Assembly (NCBI GenBank): GCA_016903695.1 | Contig: JADQBB010000015.1 | Span: 23,102 to 87,101 of the forward strand | Source of the DNA: Chlorogloea purpurea SAG 13.99 | GTDB lineage: Bacteria > Cyanobacteriota > Cyanobacteriia > Cyanobacteriales > Microcystaceae | Direction: 5' to 3' | Length of the DNA stretch: 64,000 bases | In this document: in pieces, positions 47,231-57,275 of the stretch | Layout of the letters: each line of letters starts with the position of its first letter | Position numbering within the stretch: the first letter of the stretch is position 1 | The notes under the pieces: model-generated | Told to the model about the DNA's origin: nothing | Databases searched by the model: none | The model's input: only the letters and a program-made list of their open reading frames with translations | Program-made: the position numbers and the translations under genes

Positions 47231-48301
47231 ATGAAATCCATCCCTCTAGTCCGAGCTAACATGATTTCACCCTATATCAATTTTCTCGAACGTTTAGGTT
47301 CACCGGTGGAAAAGTGGTTAGAGGAGGCAAGATTATCTTCCTTTATTTTAGAGCAGCCGGAAACTCTCATCCCCCGGCATCTGGGCTTCTCTTTCCTTGA
47401 GAAAGCGGCATCCCGGGAAGGTTTGGAAAATTTAGGGTTATTGGTGGGACAGCAAACCTCTTTGAACAAGCTAGGGAATTTCGGACGACTGATCTGCCAA
47501 TCCCTAACTCTTTACGATGCTTTAAATACGTTACAGAAAATCTTCCCCCTTAATGCCTCAGGAGTGGTGTACTGGCTCGAAGTGGAGCCGGGGTTTAAAC
47601 CCGAAGAGAGGACTCAAGAACGAAGTTGGCTGTGTATGCAACATATTGGCAGTATGAGCGTTCGCTGCCCCTACACCTCCCAATTTACCTTTACACAAAT
47701 GTTGTACCTGTTAAGTTTAGTTGCGGGTGAAGAATGGCGACCTGAGGAGGTATGCTTACAGACACGCCAAACTAAAGCCGTGAAACAGTCGAAAATCTTC
47801 GGCAACAGCAAACTACAAACGGGAGTCGGTTTCACCGGGATTCCCTTTCCGACGCATTTCTTGAGTTTACCCCTATTAAAAACTCGGGTAAGGGAGGAAA
47901 GCGACGATCGAATAGCCTGGCAGAACTTACAATCATCGGCCCCGCCGGATAATTTACCTGACAGCCTGGAGAGAGCGCTCGTTTCCCTACTCAGGGAAGG
48001 CTATCCCGACATTAATACAGCGGCAGAAATTAGCGGTATGAGCGTTCGTACCCTACAGAGAAGACTGAATGAACAGGGATTGACTTACTCCCGGGTCGTG
48101 GAGAAAGCCCGTTTCTCTCAAGCGATCGTCTGGCTACAAGATCCTACGACTCAGATAGTCGATATAGCCGTAGAATTAGGCTACAGCGCCCACCCCCATT
48201 TTACCCGCGCCTTCAAACGTTGGACGGGGGTTTCACCCGCGCAATTCCGTCGTCTAGTCCGAGAGAATCCAGATTTTGCTACCAGCAAATTTCCTAAATA
48301 A
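47231..48301 (+). CDS. AraC-family transcriptional regulator
   Basis: A 356-residue regulator. The N-terminal arabinose-binding-like domain of the OruR/ArgR type covers about 1-200. The C-terminal double helix-turn-helix (AAEISGMSVRTLQRRLNEQG, then IVDIAVELGYSAHPHFTRAF and GVSPAQFRR) is full AraC type. It heads a same-strand run that includes secreted proteins, a hydrolase and a transporter, and is likely their regulator. No ligand can be predicted. Confidence 0.88.
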   Translation: MKSIPLVRANMISPYINFLERLGSPVEKWLEEARLSSFILEQPETLIPRHLGFSFLEKAASREGLENLGLLVGQQTSLNKLGNFGRLICQSLTLYDALNTLQKIFPLNASGVVYWLEVEPGFKPEERTQERSWLCMQHIGSMSVRCPYTSQFTFTQMLYLLSLVAGEEWRPEEVCLQTRQTKAVKQSKIFGNSKLQTGVGFTGIPFPTHFLSLPLLKTRVREESDDRIAWQNLQSSAPPDNLPDSLERALVSLLREGYPDINTAAEISGMSVRTLQRRLNEQGLTYSRVVEKARFSQAIVWLQDPTTQIVDIAVELGYSAHPHFTRAFKRWTGVSPAQFRRLVRENPDFATSKFPK

Positions 48302-48319
48302 AAATCATCAAATATCATC

Positions 48320-48796
48320 ATGAGTTTAACCCGTTGTTTAGTTTTATCCAGCCTTCTCAGCCTATTGGCGGTCGATCTAGCCGCAAAAGCCGAAACCTGT
48401 ATTCCGCTCTCTCTCGTGGGTGGTCAGGGTGATAAGGTAACGAAAACCGTTTCTCAACCTACGATTAAAAGCCCCCTCGGTGGTATTGACATCACTAGAA
48501 ATAATTGGAATACGGATTGGGCGGTACCGGGAGATCGGTCTTTCCATCGTTTCATCGCCACGGTTTCCTCTCCTAAGGGAGGCTCTTTCGACATCAAAAT
48601 GTTTCTCAAGTACAGCGATCAAACTACCGGAGAATTTTTTAATACCGATGGTGTCAGTATCCAACCCGATAAGCCCCTAATTCTCAAAGCGGATAACAGG
48701 CCCGATGATGTGCCCTATCAGGTAAATCTCTTTATCGGTGGTTTGAATCACATGGGTAATACCTATACCGCCTCGGTTGTCGGTTGTTATCGATAA
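48320..48796 (+). CDS. secreted protein of unknown function
   Basis: A 158-residue protein with a clear signal peptide (LVLSSLLSLLAVDLAAKA, cleavage near AKA-E). The mature part is strand-rich with two Cys (TCIPLSL near the start, VVGCYR at the end) that could form a disulfide closing a beta-sandwich. It lies 18 nt after the AraC-type gene. I do not recognise the family. Confidence 0.65.
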   Translation: MSLTRCLVLSSLLSLLAVDLAAKAETCIPLSLVGGQGDKVTKTVSQPTIKSPLGGIDITRNNWNTDWAVPGDRSFHRFIATVSSPKGGSFDIKMFLKYSDQTTGEFFNTDGVSIQPDKPLILKADNRPDDVPYQVNLFIGGLNHMGNTYTASVVGCYR

Positions 48797-48827
48797 AAGC
48801 CTCGTGAATAGTGAGGAGTGAAGAATT

Positions 48828-49907
48828 ATGAGATTATCACTGTTGTTTTCAGGTCAATTATTTTTATGGGTTTTAATCGCTCCTGCCGCAATCGCCGCCC
48901 CCTACCAAGATCGAAACCCCGGCTCTTTTCCCCCGATAAAAACGGACTGCTCTAGTTTTACGCCGCTGACTAATACGTTACCGCCCACGGTGCCCGAAGC
49001 TAAGTTAGAATCCTCGGAATCGCCTACTAGCGGATGTGCCGAGGATTTAGGTGAGATCGATCGCCCCGTGGCACAAGATACGCCCTCCCCCGAGGAGCAG
49101 ACACCTCCTGAAAATGTCCCGGAAACGGAAACTACCGTCAAAGAATCCGAAGGGTGGAAGATATATTTTCAACCCTATGCCACGATTCCCGTCAGCACCT
49201 ACGGGCAGAATACGATCAGGGGCAGAACCGTCAACTATAGTCTTGGCTTGGGACAAGTATTACAAGTTCTCCAAGTAGCCGTTAGCGGTCGGGTGGAGGC
49301 TTGGAACGGGGATCTAGGCTTGATCGTAGATGGTTACTACGCGAGTTTACAGGGGACTGGAATTAAGGGTGCGCGTCGCCCCGAAGTCGAAGAAACTTTA
49401 CAGTCCGTCCTCACCTTCAACCAGGGAATTTATGATTTTGCCGTGAGCTATCATATCGGAGAAAAACCGGTTCCTTATGGGGCGGGTACTAGCGCTAATT
49501 TTCCCCGTATATCTTTCGCTCCTTACGTGGGTACGCGTCTTAACGATATTAACAGCACGATCGAGAATACTTTAACCTTTCCCCGTCGTGAGCGAATCCG
49601 TCAAGATTCCTTCAGTAAGGGTAGAACTTGGTTTGAACCGTTAGTCGGCGGCAGATTGGCTTTACAAATTTCCGAACCGATAACACTGTGGGTTAGGGGT
49701 GACGCTTCCGGATTCGGCCTCGCGGGGGAAACTGATATGAGCTGGAACGCTATTTTTGGTCTAGATTGGTGGGTTCATCGCCAAGTTTCCTTACAACTGG
49801 CCTACCGTTTTTATGAGATCGATTATGGCAATGGTACGGGTGATAATGCTTTTCGCTTTCAACAAAACTTTAACGGGCCCTATCTAGGGGCTACTTTCCG
49901 TTTCTAA
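48828..49907 (+). CDS. outer-membrane beta-barrel protein
   Basis: A 359-residue protein: signal peptide (LLFSGQLFLWVLIAPAAIAA), a Pro/Glu/Thr-rich linker to about residue 105, then a barrel domain of alternating strands ending in Phe (PYLGATFRF), the usual assembly signal. The barrel region contains ITLWVRGDASGFGL and VSLQLAYRFYEIDYG, typical of small cyanobacterial outer-membrane proteins. Function unknown; it could be a channel for the locus. Confidence 0.75.
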   Translation: MRLSLLFSGQLFLWVLIAPAAIAAPYQDRNPGSFPPIKTDCSSFTPLTNTLPPTVPEAKLESSESPTSGCAEDLGEIDRPVAQDTPSPEEQTPPENVPETETTVKESEGWKIYFQPYATIPVSTYGQNTIRGRTVNYSLGLGQVLQVLQVAVSGRVEAWNGDLGLIVDGYYASLQGTGIKGARRPEVEETLQSVLTFNQGIYDFAVSYHIGEKPVPYGAGTSANFPRISFAPYVGTRLNDINSTIENTLTFPRRERIRQDSFSKGRTWFEPLVGGRLALQISEPITLWVRGDASGFGLAGETDMSWNAIFGLDWWVHRQVSLQLAYRFYEIDYGNGTGDNAFRFQQNFNGPYLGATFRF

Positions 49908-49930
49908 CCATCTTATCAAGAGCCAATCAC

Positions 49931-51655
49931 ATGAATCATTCCTTCAAACGTCTTACCTCAAAAATTGCACTCTGCTCGTTAGGATTTTTATCTGTGGGGC
50001 TAATGTCTTTGCCTCTAAAAGCGGCCGAGAAAATCAAGTTTGTTTATACTCCGTTAGTGATTTCTCTGCCGGTAAGCTCTCTGGAAACTTTCGCCAAAGA
50101 TGGCACGATCGATAACTATTTACGAGATTATTTAGGTAGCGTCAGCCCGGATGAAAAATCCCAATTTCGAGAAGCTTTGTTAAAGAGGGTTGACGTAAAC
50201 CCCATTTTTGTATCTCGATTTTTCAATACGGCGATGGGGTCTGAGATGCTCTATCGCTTGGGGAAGGGGATAACGATCGAGGGGGGGATAAATGGCAAAT
50301 ACGCACTGAGAGGGGCGATCATCAGCGCAGCTCTAGATAAAGACGGATTAACCCTATTGAATGTGTTGAAGAAATTCCCCACCAACATACAACTACAAGG
50401 GGAACTAATTCTCGCATCAGCCAAAGAGATCGATATTTTAGTAGCCGCTTCGGAATTATTTACCAAAAAAATGCGGGATTGGACGGAAGCTGAAGCCAAA
50501 GAGGTTCAAACATCCGTTAATTACCAAGGTTTACCCGATATTCGCAAGAGTGGCAATTATCGTGTAAAACGAGAAGTCTGGCAGTTGACAGATAAAAGTA
50601 GAAATCGGAGTCTCTACGCCGATGTTTATATCCCCGAACCCTGGCGCGAAGGTAAAACCCCCGTTATCGTCTTCTCTCACGGATTAGCTTCCCGCCCGGA
50701 AGACTACAGCGCCGGACTCGAACATCTAGCCTCTTACGGCTATTTCATCATCGCCCCGCAACACCCCGGCAGCGATCTCCGCTATCTACAAGGAATGTTA
50801 GAAGGCTATAATCGCAATATTTTTGACGTTAAGGAATTCATCGATCGTCCGAAAGATATTAGCTTCGTAATCGATGAGTTAGAAAGAAGAAACCAGACGC
50901 AATTTCAGAATAGGCTCGATCTCCAAAATGTGGGATTAGCGGGTCATTCTTTCGGTGGTTACACCGCCATAGCCGTAGCGGGGGCAGAGATAGATTTTGA
51001 TAATTTGCGGAATAATTGCCAACAGCTTTTCTCGGGTTTAAATTTGTCGGTACTCCTAGAATGTCGTGCCTTAGAATTACCACCGGATAATTACCGTTTT
51101 CGGGATGAGCGGGTAAAGGCGGTATTTGCGGCCAATCCGGTCAACCGTAGTATTTTCGGAGAGAAGGGGCTGGCTAAAATTGAAATTCCGATCTTATTGG
51201 CGGCGGGAAGTTACGATCCGGCGGCGAACCCGATTTTCGAGCAGGCGGCTTCTTTTACCTGGTTGAAGACCCAGGATAAATATTTAGCGATGGTGGAGGG
51301 TCAAGCTCACGTCAATTTCAACGAATTAGACGGAGGCATGAAAAAAACTCTTGACTCTGTGAAGGATCTGTCCTTGCCCGGTCAAAACTTGATCGGTAGT
51401 TATTCCGATGCGATTCTCACCGCTTTTTTTGAGATTTATATCAGTAAGAATGACAGTTTCCGTCCCTTTCTTCAATCGGCCTACGCTCAATATCTTAGCG
51501 AAGGAGAGCAGTTTAAATTAGATTTCATTAGCGCCGCTTCTTCCGATTCTTTAGCAGAAGAACTTTATCAGTTTAGACGACAGCACGGTTTGAGGGGGGA
51601 ATCCGGAGTCGGAAGTCGGGAGTCGGGGACAAAAGCGTTACCGGCTAAAAATTAG
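49931..51655 (+). CDS. secreted DUF1400 + alpha/beta hydrolase
   Basis: A 574-residue secreted enzyme. A signal peptide (LGFLSVGLMSLPLKAAE) is followed by the cyanobacterial DUF1400 domain (about 35-150) and a dienelactone-hydrolase/PAF-acetylhydrolase-like domain with PVIVFSHGLASRPEDY and nucleophile elbow GLAGHSFGGY (Ser near 339). The His is likely in EGQAHVNFNE. The last about 17 codons (SGVGSRESG) derive from a GTCGGGA-type DNA repeat, so the original stop was probably earlier. Substrate is probably an ester. Confidence 0.82.
   Translation: MNHSFKRLTSKIALCSLGFLSVGLMSLPLKAAEKIKFVYTPLVISLPVSSLETFAKDGTIDNYLRDYLGSVSPDEKSQFREALLKRVDVNPIFVSRFFNTAMGSEMLYRLGKGITIEGGINGKYALRGAIISAALDKDGLTLLNVLKKFPTNIQLQGELILASAKEIDILVAASELFTKKMRDWTEAEAKEVQTSVNYQGLPDIRKSGNYRVKREVWQLTDKSRNRSLYADVYIPEPWREGKTPVIVFSHGLASRPEDYSAGLEHLASYGYFIIAPQHPGSDLRYLQGMLEGYNRNIFDVKEFIDRPKDISFVIDELERRNQTQFQNRLDLQNVGLAGHSFGGYTAIAVAGAEIDFDNLRNNCQQLFSGLNLSVLLECRALELPPDNYRFRDERVKAVFAANPVNRSIFGEKGLAKIEIPILLAAGSYDPAANPIFEQAASFTWLKTQDKYLAMVEGQAHVNFNELDGGMKKTLDSVKDLSLPGQNLIGSYSDAILTAFFEIYISKNDSFRPFLQSAYAQYLSEGEQFKLDFISAASSDSLAEELYQFRRQHGLRGESGVGSRESGTKALPAKN
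51598..51630. repeat. short GTCGGGA-type repeat within the 3' end of the hydrolase gene
   Basis: Near-identical units (GGAGTCGG, AAGTCGG, GAGTCGG) follow one another, a common cyanobacterial short tandem repeat. Here it is read as protein and lengthens the C-terminus. Confidence 0.65.
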
Positions 51656-51733
51656 GAGCAATTTAATGTACTCAAATGAGCGAGAAAAGAGCTGTAAAAA
51701 CAGTTTCTCACTACTATTAATGAGAGAGGGCAG

Positions 51734-53572
51734 ATGATTACCGAAAAGATGCTGGTAGTATTCGCCATCTTGGCCGTAGCAGTGGGGTTATTCGCTTGGG
51801 GAAAACCCCGGGCCGATATAGTCGGGTTATTAGTCGCACTGGGCTTAATGTGTACCGGCATCCTCACACCCGGGGAAGCTCTCGCAGGGTTCGGCTCTCC
51901 CGTAGTCATACTTATCGCCGCCGTTTTTATCGTCGGCGAGGCTTTAGTTAATACGGGGGTGGCGCAACGCCTCGGAGATGCGGTAGTCAGAATTGGGAAA
52001 GGTAATGAAACTAAGCTGGTCAGTTTGATCATGTTACTGGCGGGGTTAATAGGTTCGGTGATGAGTTCTTCGGCACTGGCTGCCATGCTTATTCCCGTAG
52101 TCTTGAGGGTAGCCAATAAGACGGGTTTGAATCGTAAGCGCCTGTTAATGCCCCTATGTGTCGCCGTGACCATTAGCGGTATGATGACCCTGATCGCTTC
52201 TTCTTCCAATATAATCATCGAGGATATTTTAAGAGGCCGGAAGCTCACACCTTTGGGGTTTTTCAGTTGGGCCCCTATAGGTGTGGTCATCCTCGTCATC
52301 AGCATATTTTTTATGTTATGGATCGGGCGTGACCTATTGAGCAAAAAGCTTACCGCCGAAGAAGGGGAAGTTAAAGCCCCTAATACAAGAGATCTATTAA
52401 GTTCCTACGATCTCGAAAAGCGTTGGTATCGAATGGGGGTATTACCAGATTCTCCTTTAGTGGGGCGGGCGGTGGCTCAGGTGCGAAAAAACTTATATCA
52501 GGAATTCGGGGTGATTCTCGTCGGTGTTGAAAAGCATCTCAACGGTAAGTCTCTATTTCTTCCGGCGAAACCCGAGATAACTTTTGAAGCCGAAGACGCT
52601 ATTTTTACCGTCATCGATGCGGAACGGGTGGGAGATTTTACAGCTAGTGAGGGATGCTCGATATCGCCACCTCTGGACGAGCGCTCCCATCAAGAAGCCT
52701 TGCAACAGATGGGTGTAGCCGAAGTTATGTTAGCGCCGGAATCGAAGTTAGTGGGAAATACTTTGGGGGAAATAGTCAGGAAATCCTTTTACGGTGTCGT
52801 CATACTCGGTATCCGTCGCCGGGGTCAACGTATCACTAAAGAGCTGGCGGAAGAAACACTCGACTTTGGAGACACTTTACTGGTGGTGGGTGATTGGAGT
52901 GACATCATGAAGTTACGGGATGACCGGGAGAATTTCGTTTTACTTACCCTGCCCGCCGAATACGAGGAAAGATTACCGGCAAGGGCGAAAGCACCGATCG
53001 CGGTAGGCATTCTCGTGGCGATGGTAACGATCATGGTGTTTCAAGCCTTACCTAATTCTGCCGCCGCCTTAGTGGCCGCTCTGGCGATGCTAGCCGCTGG
53101 TTGCGTCCGCGTAGATAGTATCTACCGGGTCATCAGTTGGACTACATTGGTTCTGATCGCCGGTACCTTACCTTTGGCTACGGCCCTCACGAAAACCGGG
53201 GCGACGACTCTAATGGCAGGCGCACTGGTGAAAGGATTGGGCCATTTAGGCCCTACCGTGATGCTGGGGATAATTTTTCTGGTAACGGCGGTGGTGGGTT
53301 TGTTCATTTCTAATTCGGCGACGGCGGTATTGATCGCCCCGATCGCGATCGAGGCCGCACAGGCGTTAAATGCGTCACCTCAAGCCTTTGCGATGACGGT
53401 GGCGATCGCTTGTTCGGCCGCCTACGTCACCCCCGTATCATCGACTACGAATATGCTGGTGATGGAACCGGGTAATTATGTCTTCGGGGATTACGTTAAA
53501 GTTGGCTTGCCGATGTTATTTCTCTCGATGCTGGCTACGATCGCGCTGGTGAGAGTGCTATATCCATTTTAA
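51734..53572 (+). CDS. SLC13-family anion/sodium symporter with RCK_C domains
   Basis: A 612-residue inner-membrane protein. Hydrophobic N-terminal half and C-terminal third are divided by two TrkA-C/RCK_C modules (VGRAVAQVRKNLYQEFGVIL and KLVGNTLGEIVRKSFYGVVI). Characteristic segments are GFGSPVVILIAAVFIVGEAL, MSSSALAAMLIPVV and NSATAVLIAPIA. This architecture is common in putative sulfate or dicarboxylate permeases. Sulfate is suggested by the neighbouring arylsulfatase, with which it is convergent, but this is not shown. Confidence 0.85.
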   Translation: MITEKMLVVFAILAVAVGLFAWGKPRADIVGLLVALGLMCTGILTPGEALAGFGSPVVILIAAVFIVGEALVNTGVAQRLGDAVVRIGKGNETKLVSLIMLLAGLIGSVMSSSALAAMLIPVVLRVANKTGLNRKRLLMPLCVAVTISGMMTLIASSSNIIIEDILRGRKLTPLGFFSWAPIGVVILVISIFFMLWIGRDLLSKKLTAEEGEVKAPNTRDLLSSYDLEKRWYRMGVLPDSPLVGRAVAQVRKNLYQEFGVILVGVEKHLNGKSLFLPAKPEITFEAEDAIFTVIDAERVGDFTASEGCSISPPLDERSHQEALQQMGVAEVMLAPESKLVGNTLGEIVRKSFYGVVILGIRRRGQRITKELAEETLDFGDTLLVVGDWSDIMKLRDDRENFVLLTLPAEYEERLPARAKAPIAVGILVAMVTIMVFQALPNSAAALVAALAMLAAGCVRVDSIYRVISWTTLVLIAGTLPLATALTKTGATTLMAGALVKGLGHLGPTVMLGIIFLVTAVVGLFISNSATAVLIAPIAIEAAQALNASPQAFAMTVAIACSAAYVTPVSSTTNMLVMEPGNYVFGDYVKVGLPMLFLSMLATIALVRVLYPF

Positions 53573-53657
53573 GTAGTTTTAAGCTATTTTAGCACTCTAG
53601 CCGGTGAAAAGCGGAATAGTGAATACCAGATAGCTACTAGACACTATTCCTAACTTT

Positions 53658-56024
53658 TTACTGTCGCGCCATTGCGATTTTCAGATCGGCCGCCGAATCT
53701 GGGATGAGATCGCCGGAAAGATCGAGAGTTACCCTTTTCAGTATCCCGGTGAAGGGGAAAGAATCACTGTACTCATCGGGGGCAACTCGATCGCCACCGT
53801 CGTAACCACAGGTCAATCCTTCCGTACCGAATAGAACGGGCACGCTATAGGGCATCTGTACCGCCCCCACTAACTGCCGATTGACGTATATCTGTCCTAA
53901 CGCCGGAACGCCTTTCCCCTGTTTAAAGTTAGGCTCTCCGGTAGGTTGGAACTCGTAGCGCAAAGATACGTATCCCTCCGGTATATCTATATCCGAACAG
54001 AGATTAAATTTATCGCGTCCCAGGTAATTATAGATGAATCGTAACTTCCTATCCTTAACGAAGAAGGTATAACCCCCCGTCCTGCCACCTTGAGCTAATA
54101 ATACCCCCTCCGCCCCACCCTCGGGGACGATCGCATCGGCGGTGATAGTATAGGGACGATTGTAGACTTTTGGCGCTGCGGCAAACGGTACGGGAGAACC
54201 TTTAGGATAGTAAACGAATTGTTGGCGTGGTTTGGCGATCGTGGGACGCTCGACGCTAAGACGGGATCTCACATCGCCATCGATGGGCAGTACATTATAT
54301 TTCCCCGCTTCAATCCACCATCTACTCACCATCTCGATCACTTTATCCGGATGTTGGGCGGCTAGATTATGGCATTCTGCGTAGTCTTCTTCTACGTGAT
54401 ACAGTTCCCAATCGTTGGCTTCTAGATCATTTAGCACCTCTTTAGAGATAGGAGAACCGAAGAAACGACTTTTAGTAGCCGCTTCGGTAAAGCTAGCCCC
54501 CGGCCAGGGACAGACAGCCCGCCAACCTTCGTGATATATTGATCGATGACCGAACATTTCAAAGTATTGGGTGATATGTTTGCTCTCCAGGTCAGCCTGG
54601 TTAAATGTATGGGCGAAACTCACCCCATCTATAGGTGCTTGAGTAACTCCGCGAATGGTTAAAGGTGTTTCTAATCCCAAAGCTTCTAATACAGTGGGCA
54701 CCAGATCGATAATATGGGCGTATTGAGATCTTAATTGTCCACTTGCCGTAATACCCGCCGGCCAGAAGACTATACATGGGTCGGTGCTACCGCCCCTATA
54801 GGTTTCCCGCTTCCAGCGACGGAAAGGGGTATTACCCGCATTTGTCCAGCCCCAGGCGTAATGATTGAAGAAATCGACGCTACCGAGGCGATCGATCGCC
54901 TTAATGTTCTCTTCTATGGATTCTTTGGCGTTGTTGAAGAAAAACATCTCATTGACAGAACCTGTGGGGCCCCCCTCGGCACTAGCGCCGTTATCGGATA
55001 TGACCACGATCAGGGTGTTATCTAATTTGCCAACTTCTTCTAGAAAATTCAAAACTCGTCCGAAATGGTGGTCGGTAAACTCCAGAAAACCCGCGTACAC
55101 TTCCATCATCCGCGAGTAAACGCGGCGCTCATCGCCCGATAGACTATCCCATTGCGGTACATCGGGATCATGGGGTGATAGTTCGGTGCCGGGGGGAATT
55201 ATTCCCAAATCTAATTGTTTTTGGTGAACTATGTGACGGTACTCATCCCAGCCCATATCGAATTTACTCTTATATTTATCCGCCCACTCTTGGGGGACGT
55301 GATGAGGTGCGTGGCCGGCACCGGTGGCGTAATAAAGGAAAAAGGGTTTATCGGGGGCATTAACGTGGGCATCCTGGATGAATTGGATCGCTTTGTCAGC
55401 CAGATCTATACTCAGGTGATAGCCCTGCTCCGGTTGGTAGGGTTGTTCGATTGCGTGATTATCGTAAATTAATTCTGGATACCACTGGTTCGTATCTCCT
55501 CCTAAAAAGCCGTAGTAGCGTTCAAAGCCGCGTCCTAAGGGCCAGCGATCGTATGGGCCCGCCGGTGTCTGATGTTCGGGGGGCGACAGGTGCCATTTCC
55601 CGACGCAAAAGGTGTTATAACCTTTTTGCAATAACATCTCGCTCAACATGCCCTTATCAAAGGGTAGGATACCGTTATAACCGGGGTAGCCCGTAGAGGT
55701 TTCCGTGATGGAAGCCAAACCGAGAGAATGGTGATTGCGTCCGGTGAGTATGCAACCCCGCGATGGTGAGCAGAGGGCGGTGGTGTGCATATTTGTGAAA
55801 CGTAACCCTTTAGCGGCTAGTCGATCGAGGTTAGGAGTCTCCACCAATCCCCCGAAACTAGATAACTGACCGTAGCCCACATCATCTAAGACGAAAAAAA
55901 TCACATTGGGGGCACCGTCCGGGGCGCATACCGGCTCCGGCCACGCCGGGCTTGATTCTTCTACGGTTCGCCCGATCACTCCGGTAAAGGGCGTTCCATC
56001 AGGATAAGTTTTTAGTTCTGACAT
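53658..56024 (-). CDS. arylsulfatase (alkaline-phosphatase superfamily)
   Basis: A 788-residue sulfatase. Metal ligands are in FVLDDVGYG (D47-D48) and the formylglycine precursor is C85 in the signature CSPSRGCILTGR. VISDNGAS supplies the second metal-ligand pair. There is no signal peptide, so it probably acts in the cytoplasm, like Pseudomonas AtsA. It needs a formylglycine-generating enzyme, which is not in the window. It would release sulfate from aryl or alkyl sulfates. The C-terminal 170 residues form a strand-rich domain. Confidence 0.9.
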   Translation of the reverse strand: MSELKTYPDGTPFTGVIGRTVEESSPAWPEPVCAPDGAPNVIFFVLDDVGYGQLSSFGGLVETPNLDRLAAKGLRFTNMHTTALCSPSRGCILTGRNHHSLGLASITETSTGYPGYNGILPFDKGMLSEMLLQKGYNTFCVGKWHLSPPEHQTPAGPYDRWPLGRGFERYYGFLGGDTNQWYPELIYDNHAIEQPYQPEQGYHLSIDLADKAIQFIQDAHVNAPDKPFFLYYATGAGHAPHHVPQEWADKYKSKFDMGWDEYRHIVHQKQLDLGIIPPGTELSPHDPDVPQWDSLSGDERRVYSRMMEVYAGFLEFTDHHFGRVLNFLEEVGKLDNTLIVVISDNGASAEGGPTGSVNEMFFFNNAKESIEENIKAIDRLGSVDFFNHYAWGWTNAGNTPFRRWKRETYRGGSTDPCIVFWPAGITASGQLRSQYAHIIDLVPTVLEALGLETPLTIRGVTQAPIDGVSFAHTFNQADLESKHITQYFEMFGHRSIYHEGWRAVCPWPGASFTEAATKSRFFGSPISKEVLNDLEANDWELYHVEEDYAECHNLAAQHPDKVIEMVSRWWIEAGKYNVLPIDGDVRSRLSVERPTIAKPRQQFVYYPKGSPVPFAAAPKVYNRPYTITADAIVPEGGAEGVLLAQGGRTGGYTFFVKDRKLRFIYNYLGRDKFNLCSDIDIPEGYVSLRYEFQPTGEPNFKQGKGVPALGQIYVNRQLVGAVQMPYSVPVLFGTEGLTCGYDGGDRVAPDEYSDSFPFTGILKRVTLDLSGDLIPDSAADLKIAMARQ

Positions 56025-56585
56025 TAGCTTCTTTTCCTAACTTGCAGGTAAACTTTAGTTAGTTTTCGGCTATCAACTGATAAACAAAGTTGACTAACTC
56101 CAAACCGTCATCGAAAATACTTACTGATTATTACCACCATTATTTAACTTGCTGGCAATAAGTACTGAATTATTTTCTCAAATTTATTTATCAATTTTAT
56201 AAATGTAATAAATTTTAATTTTGGCGTTAAATGGTAAGCTATAATTTCCGGTAGTGTATTTTATGTAGTGGAAGCTCATTTTTTGTGGCAAAACTAATAT
56301 AAATGCTTAAAAAATTAAAGCCAAGGTATTAAAATACTATTTTGTGATAGTGTTTTGCACGTAGTGACTACGGTTTCATTGATTTAGTATATTAAACCGA
56401 ATTCTGCTATTAGGCGGGTAATTAATTCCTCACCGGCTTAGAGCAACAGTTTTTAAATTGGACATTATCGGCTATCAATAAATTAAATTGATGCCGTAAT
56501 CAATCTTTATTAATTTTTAATAGCATAAAAGCACTTAATAGATTATAAAAGTTAAAATAAGCCAATATAGTATCGCTTTAGTTTT
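56025..56585. other. 561-nt AT-rich intergenic region between divergent genes
   Basis: I see no ORF, RNA gene or perfect repeat. Long A/T runs are present. It separates the arylsulfatase (minus) from a membrane protein (plus), so both promoters should lie here. Confidence 0.5.
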
Positions 56586-57086
56586 ATGGAAACCCTTAAA
56601 CACGAAATCAAAAAACTTATTCCGTTAACTATCTTCTTTTTAGTATGTTTCGGCTATATCGCCCTGATACTTAAACTTTTAATAGAAGATTATAACATCG
56701 ATATTAATATTTTTATGAAAGTATTTATCGGAGCGATAGTTGCGGCCAAAACGGTGCTGATCCTGGATGCCATACTGAACCTCGATCGTTTTCAGTCCTT
56801 CCCGCGCTACGTTAATATCCTCTACAAAACGGCAGTTTATACTTTTGGAGCGCTTGTCATCACTTTTTTGGAGGGGTTTATAGAAGCTTATCGAAAAACT
56901 AAAGTTATGTCGTTGGCGGTACAGGATTTTGCCGGTACCGAACGTCTTTCTCATATCCTGGCTACTATTCTACTAGCGGGGATAGTTTTCTTCATCCATA
57001 ATCTCTGGCAAGAACTTGATATTTCTTTCGGTAAGGGATCATTAAGTAAATTTTTATTATCCCGTCCGCAAAAATCAATCGAATAA
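56586..57086 (+). CDS. four-helix membrane protein of unknown function
   Basis: A 166-residue protein with four hydrophobic segments (LTIFFLVCFGYIALILKLLI, MKVFIGAIVAAKTVLIL, YKTAVYTFGALVITFLEG, ILATILLAGIVFFIHNLW). I do not recognise the family. The gene is AT-rich compared with most of the window. It stands alone, 189 nt before the DUF2092 gene on the same strand. Confidence 0.65.
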   Translation: METLKHEIKKLIPLTIFFLVCFGYIALILKLLIEDYNIDINIFMKVFIGAIVAAKTVLILDAILNLDRFQSFPRYVNILYKTAVYTFGALVITFLEGFIEAYRKTKVMSLAVQDFAGTERLSHILATILLAGIVFFIHNLWQELDISFGKGSLSKFLLSRPQKSIE

Positions 57087-57275
57087 TCCCAATAGTTGTT
57101 AGCACTAATCATTTTATGGTATTGGCGTGGAATGGTAAGCAAAGCTCATATGTATGAGCTAATGACAATAAACTTAATTCACATTTACCTGAGAGAATTA
57201 TTTAAAATTACCGAATTTTTTTTAGTAGCTAAATATTAAGTTATAGGATAGGAGATAAATTAAATTTCATCGAGC

